A stretch of 64,000 bases of DNA from Streptomyces coacervatus (GCF_029223485.1 NZ_JARHTP010000001.1:186001-250000), one strand, 5' to 3'. Shown: positions 51,302-60,778, counted from the stretch's first letter. The notes: generated from the letters alone by a model not told the origin. Numbers and translations: made by a program.

Positions 51302-52045
51302 ATGACCGCGACACCCCTTCGTGTCGACGGCGCCGCCGCTTCGGGAACCGCCGAGTTCACCGAGCGGCTGCGCGCCGTCGCCGCGGAGCGCTACCACGAC
51401 CGCCACCCCTTCAACCTGCGGATGCACCGCGGCGAACTCGCCCCGGCGGAGCTGCGCCGCTGGATCGCCAACCGCTTCCACTACCAGCGCCACATCCCCG
51501 TGAAGGACGCCCTGATCCTCGCCAAGCTGGACCGGCCCGAGCTGCGCAGATCCTGGCTGCGCCGTATCCAGGACCACGACGGCACGGCCGAGGGGGAGGG
51601 CGGGATCGAGCGCTGGCTGCGCCTCGGCGAGGCGGCCGGTCTGCACCGCCACGAACTGTGGGACGGCTCCCGGGTGCTGCCCGGCGTGCGTCTCGCGGTC
51701 GACGGATACGTCAACTTCTGCCGGCTGCACCCGGCCCTGGACGCGATCGCCGCCTCGTTGACGGAGCTGTCCGCCCCCGGCCTGATGCGCACCCGTATCG
51801 CCGCCTTCGAGCGCCACTACCCCTGGATCGACCCCGACGGCCTCGCCTACTTCCGCACCCGCATCGACCAGGGCGGCCGCGACGGGGCCGAGGCCCTCGC
51901 CCTGGTCCTCGACCTGGCCCGCACCCCCGAGCAGCAGCAACGCGCGCTGGCCGCACTGGAGTTCAAGTGCGAGGTGCTGTGGTCGCTGCTGGACGCGGTG
52001 GACGGGGCAGGCGCGGCGGGCGCGGCGAAGGAGGGCAGGACATGA
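51302..52045 (+). CDS. pqqC: Pyrroloquinoline-quinone synthase PqqC
   Basis: 247 residues, TenA/PqqC helical fold: AAERYHDRHPFNLRMHRGEL, LRRWIANRFHYQRHIPVKDALILA, RIQDHDGTAEGEGGIERWLRLGEA, GVRLAVDGYVNFCR, FERHYPWIDPDGLAYFRTRI and ALEFKCEVLWSLLDA. These are the substrate-contacting His/Arg/Tyr segments of PqqC, which closes the ring and performs the final cofactor-free oxidation to PQQ. ATG 51302 was chosen; an in-frame ATG at 51260 would overlap pqqA. The stop overlaps pqqD (ATGA). Confidence 0.93.
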   Translation: MTATPLRVDGAAASGTAEFTERLRAVAAERYHDRHPFNLRMHRGELAPAELRRWIANRFHYQRHIPVKDALILAKLDRPELRRSWLRRIQDHDGTAEGEGGIERWLRLGEAAGLHRHELWDGSRVLPGVRLAVDGYVNFCRLHPALDAIAASLTELSAPGLMRTRIAAFERHYPWIDPDGLAYFRTRIDQGGRDGAEALALVLDLARTPEQQQRALAALEFKCEVLWSLLDAVDGAGAAGAAKEGRT

Positions 52046-52296
52046 CCTGGCGTCCGGCGCTCTCCCGCGGTGTCGTCCTGCGCCACGACCGGGTGCGGGA
52101 CACCGATCTGCTGCTGCTTCCCGAGCGGGTGGTCGTGCTGCGCGGCAGCGCGGGCCCGGTCGTCCGCCTCTGCGACGGCACGCGCGCGGTGGGCGACATC
52201 GTCGCCGAGCTCGGCGAACGGTACCCCGGCGCGCCCGTCGCCGGCGAAGTCCCAGGCTTCCTCGCCGCGTTGAGAAAGGAGGGCTGGCTCATATGA
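52042..52296 (+). CDS. pqqD: PQQ biosynthesis peptide chaperone PqqD
   Basis: 84 residues, the typical PqqD length and winged-helix (RRE) pattern: WRPALSRGVVLRHDRVRDTDLLLLPERVVVLRGSAGPVVRLCDGTRAVGDIVAELGERYP and ALRKEGWL. It binds PqqA and presents it to PqqE. ATGA overlaps on both sides couple it to pqqC and pqqE. Confidence 0.94.
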   Translation: MTWRPALSRGVVLRHDRVRDTDLLLLPERVVVLRGSAGPVVRLCDGTRAVGDIVAELGERYPGAPVAGEVPGFLAALRKEGWLI

Positions 52297-53369
52297 CCGT
52301 CCAGGCCCCCTGGGCGCTGCTCGCCGAACTCACCCACGGCTGTCCGCTGCGCTGCGGGTACTGCTCCAACCCCGTCGAACTGATCGGTCGGTCAAGGGAG
52401 TTGGCTGCAGGGCAGTGGTCCGACGTGTTCCGGCAGGCCGCCGACCTGGGCGTCGTACAGACACATCTGTCCGGCGGTGAGCCTCTCCTCAGACGCGATC
52501 TGTCGCGTATCGTCGCGGCCGCGGACGGCTCGGGCCTCTACACCCAGCTGGTCACCAGCGGGGTGGGCCTGAGCGAGCGGCGCACGGCGGTACTCGCCGA
52601 CGCCGGGCTGCGCAGCGTCCAGCTGTCGGTGCAGCATGCCGATCCGCGGGCCTCCGAGCGCATCGCGGGCGCCCGCTCCTTCGCGGCCAAGGAGCGCGCC
52701 GCCCGGCTGATCCGTGCCTCCGGCCTTCCCTTCGGCCTGAACATCGTGCTCCACCGCGCCAACCTCGACGCCCTCGACGACCTGATCGCCCTCGGTCTGT
52801 CCTGGGGCGCCGACCGCATCGAGCTCGCGCACACGCAGTTCCACGGCTGGGCACTGGGCAACCGCGCGGCCCTGCTGCCCACCCGCGAACAGGTCGAGCG
52901 GGCCCGCGTCTCCGTGGCCCGCTGGCGTGAACTCCTCGACGGATCCATGGAGTTGGTGTGGGTCGCCCCGGACTGGGTGGACGTCACGGCGAAGCCCTGC
53001 ATGGGGGGCTGGGGCGCCGTCTCGCTCACCGTCGCCCCGGACGGCACGGTCCTGCCCTGCCCGGCCGCGGCCGCCCTGCCGGACCTCGACCCGCCGAACG
53101 TGCGCGAGCACCCGCTCGCCTGGATCTGGCGGGAGTCGAAGACCTTCAACGCCTACCGCGGCGAGTCCTGGATGCCCGACCCCTGCCGAAGCTGCGCCCT
53201 GCGCACCACCGACCACGGCGGCTGCCGCTGCCAGGCCCACGCGCTCACCGGCGACGCCGGCCGCACCGACCCCGCCTGCCGGCACGCCCCCGACCACCAT
53301 CTCGTACGCGATCTCGTGCAGGGGCCGCGCGACGAGCCCGCATACACCTACCGAAAGGGAGGAACATGA
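52293..53369 (+). CDS. pqqE: PQQ biosynthesis radical SAM enzyme PqqE
   Basis: 358 residues. The radical-SAM motif is HGCPLRCGYCSNP (CxxxCxxC), followed by LSGGEPLLRRDL. The C-terminal SPASM domain has its Cys set in KPCMGGWGAVSLTV, GTVLPCPAA, PDPCRSCALR and GGCRCQA. PqqE forms the Glu-Tyr carbon-carbon cross-link in PqqA. The stop overlaps the ATG of the GH105 gene (ATGA at 53366-53369), tying cofactor synthesis to the secreted hydrolases. Confidence 0.95.
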   Translation: MTVQAPWALLAELTHGCPLRCGYCSNPVELIGRSRELAAGQWSDVFRQAADLGVVQTHLSGGEPLLRRDLSRIVAAADGSGLYTQLVTSGVGLSERRTAVLADAGLRSVQLSVQHADPRASERIAGARSFAAKERAARLIRASGLPFGLNIVLHRANLDALDDLIALGLSWGADRIELAHTQFHGWALGNRAALLPTREQVERARVSVARWRELLDGSMELVWVAPDWVDVTAKPCMGGWGAVSLTVAPDGTVLPCPAAAALPDLDPPNVREHPLAWIWRESKTFNAYRGESWMPDPCRSCALRTTDHGGCRCQAHALTGDAGRTDPACRHAPDHHLVRDLVQGPRDEPAYTYRKGGT

Positions 53370-54556
53370 CCCCCGGACGTCTGCGGACGGCACTGACGAC
53401 GCTCGCCCTCGTCACCGCGACCCTGGCCACGGTGCCGGCCGCCGCACCGCCGCCAACTGCGGCCGTGGCCGCGCCCGTTCACCGTAACAAGGCCGCCCCC
53501 GACTGGTCCGTGGCCGTCGTCGACTCCACCATGGCCCGCTACACCCCGAGCACGATAGGCGGCTGGTCCTACCCGGTCGGCCTCTACCTCTACGGCCAGT
53601 ACCTCACCTACCAGCGCACCCACGACGCCCGCTACCTCGCCTACATCAAGAGCTACGTCGACCGGTTCGTGAAGAGCGACGGCTCCATCGACCAGTCCTT
53701 CAACAGCCTGGACAGCATGCAGGCCGGCCGGCTGCTGGTGCTCCTGCACCACGAGACCGGCCAGGACCGCTACCGCAAGGCGGCGAAGAAGATCCTCGAC
53801 CGCCTGGCCACCTACCCGCGCACCGGCGACGGCGGCTTCTGGCACGCGGACAACTCCAGCCGCGCCCACCAGCTCTGGTCGGACGGCGTCTACATGGTGA
53901 ACCCGTTCCTCGTCGAGTACGGCAAGGAGTTCGGCGACAGCGCGTACACGAACGACGAGGCGGCCAAGCAGCTTTACGTCTACGGAAGCCATCTCCAGGT
54001 CGCGAACGGGCTGCTCAAGCACGCCTACGACGAGTCCAAGAGCGCGAGTTGGGCGGATCCGCAGACCGGGCTCGCCCCCGAGCACTGGTGCCGGGCCGTC
54101 GGCTGGTACTCGATGGCGATCGTCAATGTGCTGGACGCGATCCCCGCGAACCATCCGCGCCGGGCCCAACTCCTCGGCATCTTACGCAAGTTGGCCGCCG
54201 GCCTGGAGAGGTACCAGGACCCGGCGACCGGGCGCTGGTTCCAGGTCATGGACAAGGGCAGCCGCCCCGACAACTGGACCGAGACGTCCTGCTCCAGCAT
54301 GTTCACCTACGCCCTTTCGCGCGGCGCCCAGCAGCACTACCTCGATCCGCACTACGCGGATGTCGCGCGCCGGGGCTACCAGGGTGTGCTCGCGAAACTC
54401 TCGGTCGGCTCCGACGGCCGCACCAACCTGGCCGACATCTCCATCGGCACGAACGTCGGCGACTACGCGTACTACGTCGCCCGCACCCGGGCCACCAACG
54501 ACTTCCACGGCCTGGGCGCCTTCCTGATCATGAACGAACAACTGCGAGGTGATTAG
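53366..54556 (+). CDS. Secreted GH105 unsaturated rhamnogalacturonyl hydrolase
   Basis: 396 residues. The signal peptide (about 1-35) is TTLALVTATLATVPAAAPPPTAAVA. An (alpha/alpha)6 barrel follows: WSYPVGLYLYGQYLTYQRT, SLDSMQAGRLLVLLHHETGQ, QLWSDGVYMVNPFLVEYG (catalytic Asp in the 'W.DG.YM' motif), HAYDESKSASWADPQTGLAPEHWCRAVGWYSMAIV and GRWFQVMD. It removes delta-4,5-unsaturated galacturonic acid from lyase products of rhamnogalacturonan. It contains a TTA codon (54182-54184, codon 273), so it needs bldA tRNA. It starts inside the pqqE stop. Confidence 0.9.
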   Translation: MTPGRLRTALTTLALVTATLATVPAAAPPPTAAVAAPVHRNKAAPDWSVAVVDSTMARYTPSTIGGWSYPVGLYLYGQYLTYQRTHDARYLAYIKSYVDRFVKSDGSIDQSFNSLDSMQAGRLLVLLHHETGQDRYRKAAKKILDRLATYPRTGDGGFWHADNSSRAHQLWSDGVYMVNPFLVEYGKEFGDSAYTNDEAAKQLYVYGSHLQVANGLLKHAYDESKSASWADPQTGLAPEHWCRAVGWYSMAIVNVLDAIPANHPRRAQLLGILRKLAAGLERYQDPATGRWFQVMDKGSRPDNWTETSCSSMFTYALSRGAQQHYLDPHYADVARRGYQGVLAKLSVGSDGRTNLADISIGTNVGDYAYYVARTRATNDFHGLGAFLIMNEQLRGD

Positions 54557-54560
54557 TGGC

Positions 54561-55349
54561 ATGAGCACATCCAGAAGGGGGCTGCTGGGTGCCGCCCTCG
54601 GCGGCGCGGCCGGGGCCGCGGTCGGTCTGCCGGCCACCGCCGCCCACGCCGCCTCCTGGCAGCAGAAGTGGGCCCCGTCCGCGAGCAGCGACGGTCTCGG
54701 CGCGTTCGAGACGATCGAGGACGACCGCGCCGACTCGCACCCCGCCGGGCACCCGCACATCTTCGCCACCGGCAACAACTGGCGCTTCAACATGCACACC
54801 GTCGACCGCGACACCTCGACCGACCGCCAGCGTCAGGAGGTCACGGGCCTGCGCAACGGCAGCGGCAGCAACTACCTCAAGTGGACCCAGGGCCAGACCT
54901 GGCGGCTCACGTACTCGATGTACATCCCGAGCACGCTGAAGGCGACGACCACCTTCTCGCACATCATGCAGATGAAGCAGCCGGGCAACGGCACCTCGCC
55001 GATCGTCGTGCAGTCCCTGCGCCGGGTGAACGGCAAGCAGACCATCGAGTTGAAACTCGCCATCGACGACATCCTCGTCGGCCGCACCGACCTGGACCCA
55101 CTGCACGACAAATGGACCGACGTCGACTTCCAGATCAAGGTCGGCGACGGCTCGGCCGGCTCGGTCCGCTGGATCCTCAAGTCCGGCGGCTCGACCGTCG
55201 TCGACGCCTCGAAGACCGGCGTCGACACCTTCCTGGCCGACCGCGTGCGCCCGAAGTGGGGCATCTACCGCTCCCTCGGCGACACCTCCGGGTCACTGCA
55301 GGACACGTACCTCCTGCTCACCAATCTCCGCGGCTACCAACTCGTCTGA
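54561..55349 (+). CDS. Tat-exported polysaccharide-lyase-like jelly-roll protein
   Basis: 262 residues. The N-terminus STSRRGLLGAALGGAAGAAVG is a twin-arginine signal. The mature part reads as a concanavalin-type beta-jelly-roll: NWRFNMHTVDRDTSTDRQRQEV, TWRLTYSMYIPSTL, HIMQMKQPGNGTSPIVVQSL, DKWTDVDFQIKVGDG and WGIYRSLGDTSGSLQDTYLLLTNLRGYQLV. The 'WGIYR' ending and conserved Arg/His recall heparin-lyase-I/PL-type folds, so it is a putative lyase or carbohydrate-binding protein; the substrate is unknown. It starts 4 bp after GH105. Confidence 0.6.
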   Translation: MSTSRRGLLGAALGGAAGAAVGLPATAAHAASWQQKWAPSASSDGLGAFETIEDDRADSHPAGHPHIFATGNNWRFNMHTVDRDTSTDRQRQEVTGLRNGSGSNYLKWTQGQTWRLTYSMYIPSTLKATTTFSHIMQMKQPGNGTSPIVVQSLRRVNGKQTIELKLAIDDILVGRTDLDPLHDKWTDVDFQIKVGDGSAGSVRWILKSGGSTVVDASKTGVDTFLADRVRPKWGIYRSLGDTSGSLQDTYLLLTNLRGYQLV

Positions 55350-55360
55350 GGAACCGTCAT

Positions 55361-58300
55361 ATGAGACCCCCCACCGCACGGCGGAAGGGGGCGGCGGCGA
55401 TCGTGTTCTTCGTCATCGCCGTCGTCCTCGGACTCGCCCACCCCGCCGCGCTCGCGGCCCCGCACACCACCCCACGCACCGCCGCCGTCTACGACGTCCG
55501 TGACTACGGCGCCAAGGGCGACGGCTCCGCAAACGACACCCCGGCCATCAACAAGGCGATCACGGCGGCGAGTTCGGCGAACGGCGGCGGCATCGTCCGC
55601 TTCCCCGCCGGCGCCTACAAGTCCAAGAACACCATCCACATGCAGAGTCATGTGACGCTCCAGGTCGACAAGGGCGCCACGATCCAGGGCTCGGGCGCCA
55701 ACGCCTACGACAAGGCCGAGTCCAACCCGTACGAGGCCTACCAGGACTACGGGCACAGCCACTTCCACGACGCGATGATCTACGGCGACAGGCTGACCGA
55801 CATCGGCTTCGTCGGCCAGGGCGTCATCGACGGCATGGGCAACCTGATCACCGGCAACCCCAAGTCCGGCGAGGCAGACAAGATCATCTCGCTCACCCGG
55901 TGCGACGGGCTCAGGATCGGCGACGGCCTCACCCTGCGCCGCGGCGGCCACTTCGCGGCCCTCATCAACGGCTGCAAGAACGTGACGTCGGACCACCTCA
56001 CCATCGACACCGCGAGCGACCGCGACGGCTGGAACGTCATCTCGACGACCGACGCCACGATCACCAACGCGACCATCCACGCCAACGACGACGCCCTGGT
56101 CTTCAAGAGCGACTACGCCCTCGGCGCCAAGCTCCCCAACGGCCATGTGCGGGTGAGCGGTTCGACGCTCGGCGCGAAGTGCTGCAACGCCCTGATGTTC
56201 GGCTCCGAGACCTGCGGAGACTTCTCGGACTACCAGTTCGACAACATCCGTATCGACGGCGCCGACAAGTCCGGCCTCGGCATGGTGTCGATGGACGGCG
56301 CCAAGATCTCCGACGTCCACTACCGCGACATCACGATGACGAACGTCCACTCGCCGATCATGCAGAAGATCGGCACGCGGAAACGGTGCGGGAACAGCCC
56401 GGGTGTCGGATCGATCAGCAACATCACGTACGACAACATCACGGCAACCGGCAGCACTCCTTCCTTCAGCCCCACCCTGTGGGGCGAGACCGGCCACCGG
56501 ATCACCGGCGTGACCTTCAACAAGGTCGACATCACGGTCCCCGGCGGCAGCGGCACCATGTCCACCTCCGTGCCGAGCAACGACCCGAACGACTACAACC
56601 CCAAGGCCATCGGCGCCCGCCCGGCCTACGGCTGGTACCTGCACAACGCCGACGACGTCCAATTCACCGACAGCTCGGTGAAGTTCGCCGCTAACGACGG
56701 CCGCCCGGCGGTCATCGCCAACGCCGCCAGCGGCATCCGCTTCACCCGCTTCACGGCCCAGAAGGGCAGCAACTCGCCCTTCGACGTGGGCTTCCAGGAC
56801 GTCACCGGATCATGCCTGACGGACAGTCACAACACATCCGGGGGTGCGCTGCGCGTCTCGGGCAGCCAGGACTGCGGTACGGCGGCCAAGGCGAAGGCCG
56901 GCGGCGCGGTGAAGCCGCTCGACCTGGAGAACCCCCGCCAGGACTTCCTCCGTGCCTCCGTCGGCGGCCTCTTCCTGCACTGGGGCCTGCGCACCGCACC
57001 CGCCCACACCAGCTGCACCGCCTGGGAGAACGACGTCACGAGCGGCGGCTGGACACCGGACTACTGGGTGAACGAGGCACAGAAGCTGCACACCCAGTAT
57101 CTCGTCCTCGCCACCTTCCACAGCCGTCTCGGCTACGCCCGGCCGTGGCCGTCCAAGATCCCCGGATCCTGCTCCACCAAGCGCGATTTCCTGGGCGAGC
57201 TGATCGCCGCGGCCAAGGCGAAAGGCATGAAGGTCGTCCTCTACATGACCGACGACCCCCAGTGGCACGACGAGGGCGGCCACGAGTGGCTCGACTCGGC
57301 CGCCTACTCCGCCTACAAGGGCAAGAACGTCGACCTGACCACCCGCGACGGCTTCGGGCAGTTCAGCTACGACAACTTCTTCGAGGTCATGGACCGCTAC
57401 CCCGACCTCGGCGGCTTCTGGATCGACAACGACAACGCGTACTGGGAGAGCCACAACCTCTACCAGCAGATTCAACAGAAGCGCCCGAACTACACGCTCA
57501 GCAACAACAACGAAGACACGCCGATCATGGACATGATCAGCAATGAGCAGAAGACGGGAATGACCCCGTCGTACGACTACCCGCAGGCCGTCTACACGGC
57601 ACAGCCCCGCCTGACCGAGGCAGACTTCAAGCTGCCCTCGACCGGGGCGTGGTGGTACGACGGCTCCGATCCGTCCGTCGACAAGAAGCTCACCCTCGGC
57701 CGGCTGATCACCAACGCGGGCTCCTCGGTGAAGGCGCTGATGGCCGAGACTGCCCAGGTCAACGGCAAGTTCCCGGCGAACCAGGCCTCCTTCAACACCT
57801 TCGCCGACTCCTACCTCGACCCCATCTGGGAGTCCCTGCGCGGCACCGAGGGCGGCGGCTACATGTACGGCGGCCTCAAGCCCGGCTTCTGGAACGACGG
57901 CGCGCACGGTGTCACCACCATCGCCAAGGGCGACCCGAACCGGCAGTACATCCACGTCCTGACCCCGCCCAGCACCAGCACCCTGCGCATCCGCGACAAC
58001 GGGTACCGCATCGCCTCCGTCACCAACCTCCGTACGGGCAAGGCGGTTTCGTGGTCGCAGTCCGGCGGAGTGCTGACCCTGACCGGGCTGGGCGACTGGG
58101 ACCCGTACGACACCGTCTTCAAGGTCGCCACGGCCGGACGGCAAGGCATCCTCACCGGCGTCAGGACGACCGCGAGTGCCTCCGCGATCGGCCACGCCGG
58201 TTCGGCCGCCGGTGACGGCGACTACCTCACCTACTGGGACAACAACAAGACCCTGCCGGTCAGCCTCACCTTCGACCTCGGCTCGGCGAAGAAGGTCCAG

Positions 58301-60778
58301 TACATCGGCCTCAACCAGCGCGAGGACTCCGTCGCCTACGCCCGCTCTGCCACCGAGCAGTCGGCGCGGATCAAGGACTACAAGGTCTACCTCAGCAACG
58401 ACGGCTCGACCTGGGGGAGCGCGGTCAAGACCGGGCAGCTCCCAAGTCGCCGTGGAGTCCAGGGAATTGACCTCACCGCGGCCAATGCACGCTACGTCCG
58501 CCTGGAGGTCGACACCACCTGGGCGGCCTCCACGGATACGGCACGTTACAAGCGGCTGCGGATCGACGAGGCATGGATCGGTACGTCGTATGCCACACCG
58601 GCGGCGACGATGAGCACCTACTCCGACAACGGGCAGTCGGCCCGTCCCGCCATGGGCTGGAGCAGCTGGAGCTTTGTGCGCCGCTGGCCGACCGAGGTGA
58701 AGATCAAGGCGCAGGCCGACGCGCTCGTCGCCGGCGGCCTGAATGACCATGGCTTCGTCCACGTCAATCTCGACGACTTCTGGCAGAAGTGCGACTCCAA
58801 CGGGTTCGTCGTCGACAACTACGGCCGCTGGGCCGTCGACACCGCCAAGTTCCCCGGCGGCATCAAGGCGCTCGCCGACTACGTCCACTCCAAGGGCCTG
58901 AAGTTCGGCTTCTACGTCACGCCCGGCATCGCGAAGAACGCGGTGCTGAAGAACACCCCGATCGAGGGCACGTCGTACCGCGCGAAGGACATCGCGGACA
59001 CCTCGAAGACCGAGAAGAACTACAACTGCAAGAACATGTACTACATCGACTACTCCAAGCCGGGCGCGCAGGAGTTCGTGAACTCGTGGGCGAAGCAGTT
59101 CGCCTCCTGGGGAGTCGACTACCTGAAGATCGACGGCGTGGGCAGTCAGGACATCCCCGACGTCCAGGCCTGGGACAAGGCGCTGCGCGCCACCGGACGG
59201 CCCATCAACTTCGCGCTCTCCAACAACCTCGCAATCGCCGACGCCCCCACCTGGCGCAAGCTCGCCAACAGCTGGCGCACCCAGGGCGACGTGGAGTGCT
59301 ATTGCGGTCCCGGCTCCAACGGCAGCGGCTATCCGCTCACCGACTGGTCGCACGTCTCCGCCCGCTTCAACACGGCGGCGTCCTGGCAGCCGTACGCCGG
59401 ACCCGGCGGCTGGAACGACCTGGACTCCCTGGAGGTCGGCAACGGCGACCAGGCGGGCCTGACGGCCGACCAGCGGCGCTCGCACTTCACGCTGTGGGCG
59501 ATGGCGGCCTCGCCGCTGCTGCTCGGCACCGACCTCACCCACCTCGACTCCGTCGACAAGGCGATGCTCACCAACGACCGGTTGATCGGCGTCGATCAGG
59601 ACGGCGTCGCCGCGAAACGGGTGGTGAACAGTGGTGTCAGGCAGGTCTGGAGCAAACGCGAAAACAGCGGCGCCTATGTGGTCGCACTGTTCAACACCGG
59701 TACATCCGGCAGCACGACGGTCGCTGTGAACTGGTCGCAGGTGGGTTTCACCGGTTCCGGTGATGTCACGGACCTCTGGTCCGGCTCGCACAAGGGCGTG
59801 ATCGCGGACTCGTACAGCGCGACGCTGCGGCCGGGCGAAACACGGCTGATCCGTGTGAACCCGGTCAACAGCCTCAGGACGGCGGCCGCCTCACCCGGCT
59901 TCGCCGTCGCCCCCTACGAGTACCTCGGCTGGGGCAACCCGCCCAGCCCCACCTCGGTGATGTCGGCGACCGGCGTCAAGTGGTTCACGATGGCGTTCAT
60001 CCTCTCCGACGGCACCTGCAACCCCAAGTGGGACGGCTCACGCCCGCTGACCGGCGGCAACGACCAGTCCAAGATCAACGCGATCAGGGGGGCCGGCGGT
60101 GACGTCATCGTCTCCGTCGGCGGCTGGAGCGGGGCCAAGCTCGGCGAGAAGTGCAGCACTGCCTCCGCGCTCGCGGGCGCCTACCAAAAGGTCATCAACG
60201 CCTACAAGTTGAAGGCCCTCGACATCGACATCGAGAACACCGAGTGGTCGAACGCCACCGTGCGCCAGCGCGTCGTCGACGCACTGAAGAAGGTGAAGGC
60301 CGACAACCCCGGCCTCAAGACCGTCATCACCTTCGGCACGACGACGACCGGCCCCGACTCCACCGGCGTCGACATGATCAAGCGGGCGGCGGGCTCCGGC
60401 CTCGCGAACGACGTCTGGTGCATCATGCCGTTCGACTTCGGCGGCGGCACCACCAACATGGGCACCCTGACCACCCAGGCCATGGAGGGCCTCAAGGCAC
60501 GGGCCAAATCCGCCTACGGCTACAGCGACGCCACCGCCTACGCCCATATCGGCCTGTCGTCCATGAACGGCAAGACCGACGACTCCGGTGAGCGCGTCCG
60601 CGTCGCCGACTTCAAGACCATGCTCGCCTACGCCCAGCAGCACCACATCGGGCGCCTCACCTACTGGTCGGTGAACCGTGACCGGCCCTGCGGCTCCGGC
60701 ACCGACGGCGACTCGTGCAGCGGCGTGTCGCAGCAGCCGTACGACTACCTCAAGGTCTTCACCCAGTACACGGGCTGA
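55361..60778 (+). CDS. Giant secreted multi-enzyme: GH28 - GH29 - F5/8C - GH27 - GH18 (1805 aa)
   Basis: One uninterrupted frame. Signal peptide about 1-33. GH28-type beta-helix about 45-505 (VYDVRDYGAKGDG, DRDGWNVISTTD, HANDDALVFKS); it lacks the canonical HG and RIK motifs, as some bacterial GH28 do. GH29-type alpha-L-fucosidase-like domain about 525-920 (GGLFLHWGLRT, YLVLATFHSRLGY, GGFWIDND with the putative nucleophile). F5/8C (discoidin) domain about 928-1076. GH27 about 1090-1500 (ARPAMGWSSWSF, nucleophile in VDYLKIDG, acid/base in RTQGDV). GH18-like domain about 1510-1805 (KALDIDIENTEW, the DxDxE motif; LTYWSVNRDRPC). No internal signal peptides. It starts 11 bp after the lyase-like gene; AA12 follows 21 bp later. 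Confidence 0.85.
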   Translation: MRPPTARRKGAAAIVFFVIAVVLGLAHPAALAAPHTTPRTAAVYDVRDYGAKGDGSANDTPAINKAITAASSANGGGIVRFPAGAYKSKNTIHMQSHVTLQVDKGATIQGSGANAYDKAESNPYEAYQDYGHSHFHDAMIYGDRLTDIGFVGQGVIDGMGNLITGNPKSGEADKIISLTRCDGLRIGDGLTLRRGGHFAALINGCKNVTSDHLTIDTASDRDGWNVISTTDATITNATIHANDDALVFKSDYALGAKLPNGHVRVSGSTLGAKCCNALMFGSETCGDFSDYQFDNIRIDGADKSGLGMVSMDGAKISDVHYRDITMTNVHSPIMQKIGTRKRCGNSPGVGSISNITYDNITATGSTPSFSPTLWGETGHRITGVTFNKVDITVPGGSGTMSTSVPSNDPNDYNPKAIGARPAYGWYLHNADDVQFTDSSVKFAANDGRPAVIANAASGIRFTRFTAQKGSNSPFDVGFQDVTGSCLTDSHNTSGGALRVSGSQDCGTAAKAKAGGAVKPLDLENPRQDFLRASVGGLFLHWGLRTAPAHTSCTAWENDVTSGGWTPDYWVNEAQKLHTQYLVLATFHSRLGYARPWPSKIPGSCSTKRDFLGELIAAAKAKGMKVVLYMTDDPQWHDEGGHEWLDSAAYSAYKGKNVDLTTRDGFGQFSYDNFFEVMDRYPDLGGFWIDNDNAYWESHNLYQQIQQKRPNYTLSNNNEDTPIMDMISNEQKTGMTPSYDYPQAVYTAQPRLTEADFKLPSTGAWWYDGSDPSVDKKLTLGRLITNAGSSVKALMAETAQVNGKFPANQASFNTFADSYLDPIWESLRGTEGGGYMYGGLKPGFWNDGAHGVTTIAKGDPNRQYIHVLTPPSTSTLRIRDNGYRIASVTNLRTGKAVSWSQSGGVLTLTGLGDWDPYDTVFKVATAGRQGILTGVRTTASASAIGHAGSAAGDGDYLTYWDNNKTLPVSLTFDLGSAKKVQYIGLNQREDSVAYARSATEQSARIKDYKVYLSNDGSTWGSAVKTGQLPSRRGVQGIDLTAANARYVRLEVDTTWAASTDTARYKRLRIDEAWIGTSYATPAATMSTYSDNGQSARPAMGWSSWSFVRRWPTEVKIKAQADALVAGGLNDHGFVHVNLDDFWQKCDSNGFVVDNYGRWAVDTAKFPGGIKALADYVHSKGLKFGFYVTPGIAKNAVLKNTPIEGTSYRAKDIADTSKTEKNYNCKNMYYIDYSKPGAQEFVNSWAKQFASWGVDYLKIDGVGSQDIPDVQAWDKALRATGRPINFALSNNLAIADAPTWRKLANSWRTQGDVECYCGPGSNGSGYPLTDWSHVSARFNTAASWQPYAGPGGWNDLDSLEVGNGDQAGLTADQRRSHFTLWAMAASPLLLGTDLTHLDSVDKAMLTNDRLIGVDQDGVAAKRVVNSGVRQVWSKRENSGAYVVALFNTGTSGSTTVAVNWSQVGFTGSGDVTDLWSGSHKGVIADSYSATLRPGETRLIRVNPVNSLRTAAASPGFAVAPYEYLGWGNPPSPTSVMSATGVKWFTMAFILSDGTCNPKWDGSRPLTGGNDQSKINAIRGAGGDVIVSVGGWSGAKLGEKCSTASALAGAYQKVINAYKLKALDIDIENTEWSNATVRQRVVDALKKVKADNPGLKTVITFGTTTTGPDSTGVDMIKRAAGSGLANDVWCIMPFDFGGGTTNMGTLTTQAMEGLKARAKSAYGYSDATAYAHIGLSSMNGKTDDSGERVRVADFKTMLAYAQQHHIGRLTYWSVNRDRPCGSGTDGDSCSGVSQQPYDYLKVFTQYTG

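Noticed and set aside
55361..60778. Giant ORF as several genes joined by a sequencing error
   Set aside because: There are no internal ribosome-binding sites with starts and signal peptides at the module borders, and the linkers look natural; the possibility is kept as a refutation test.
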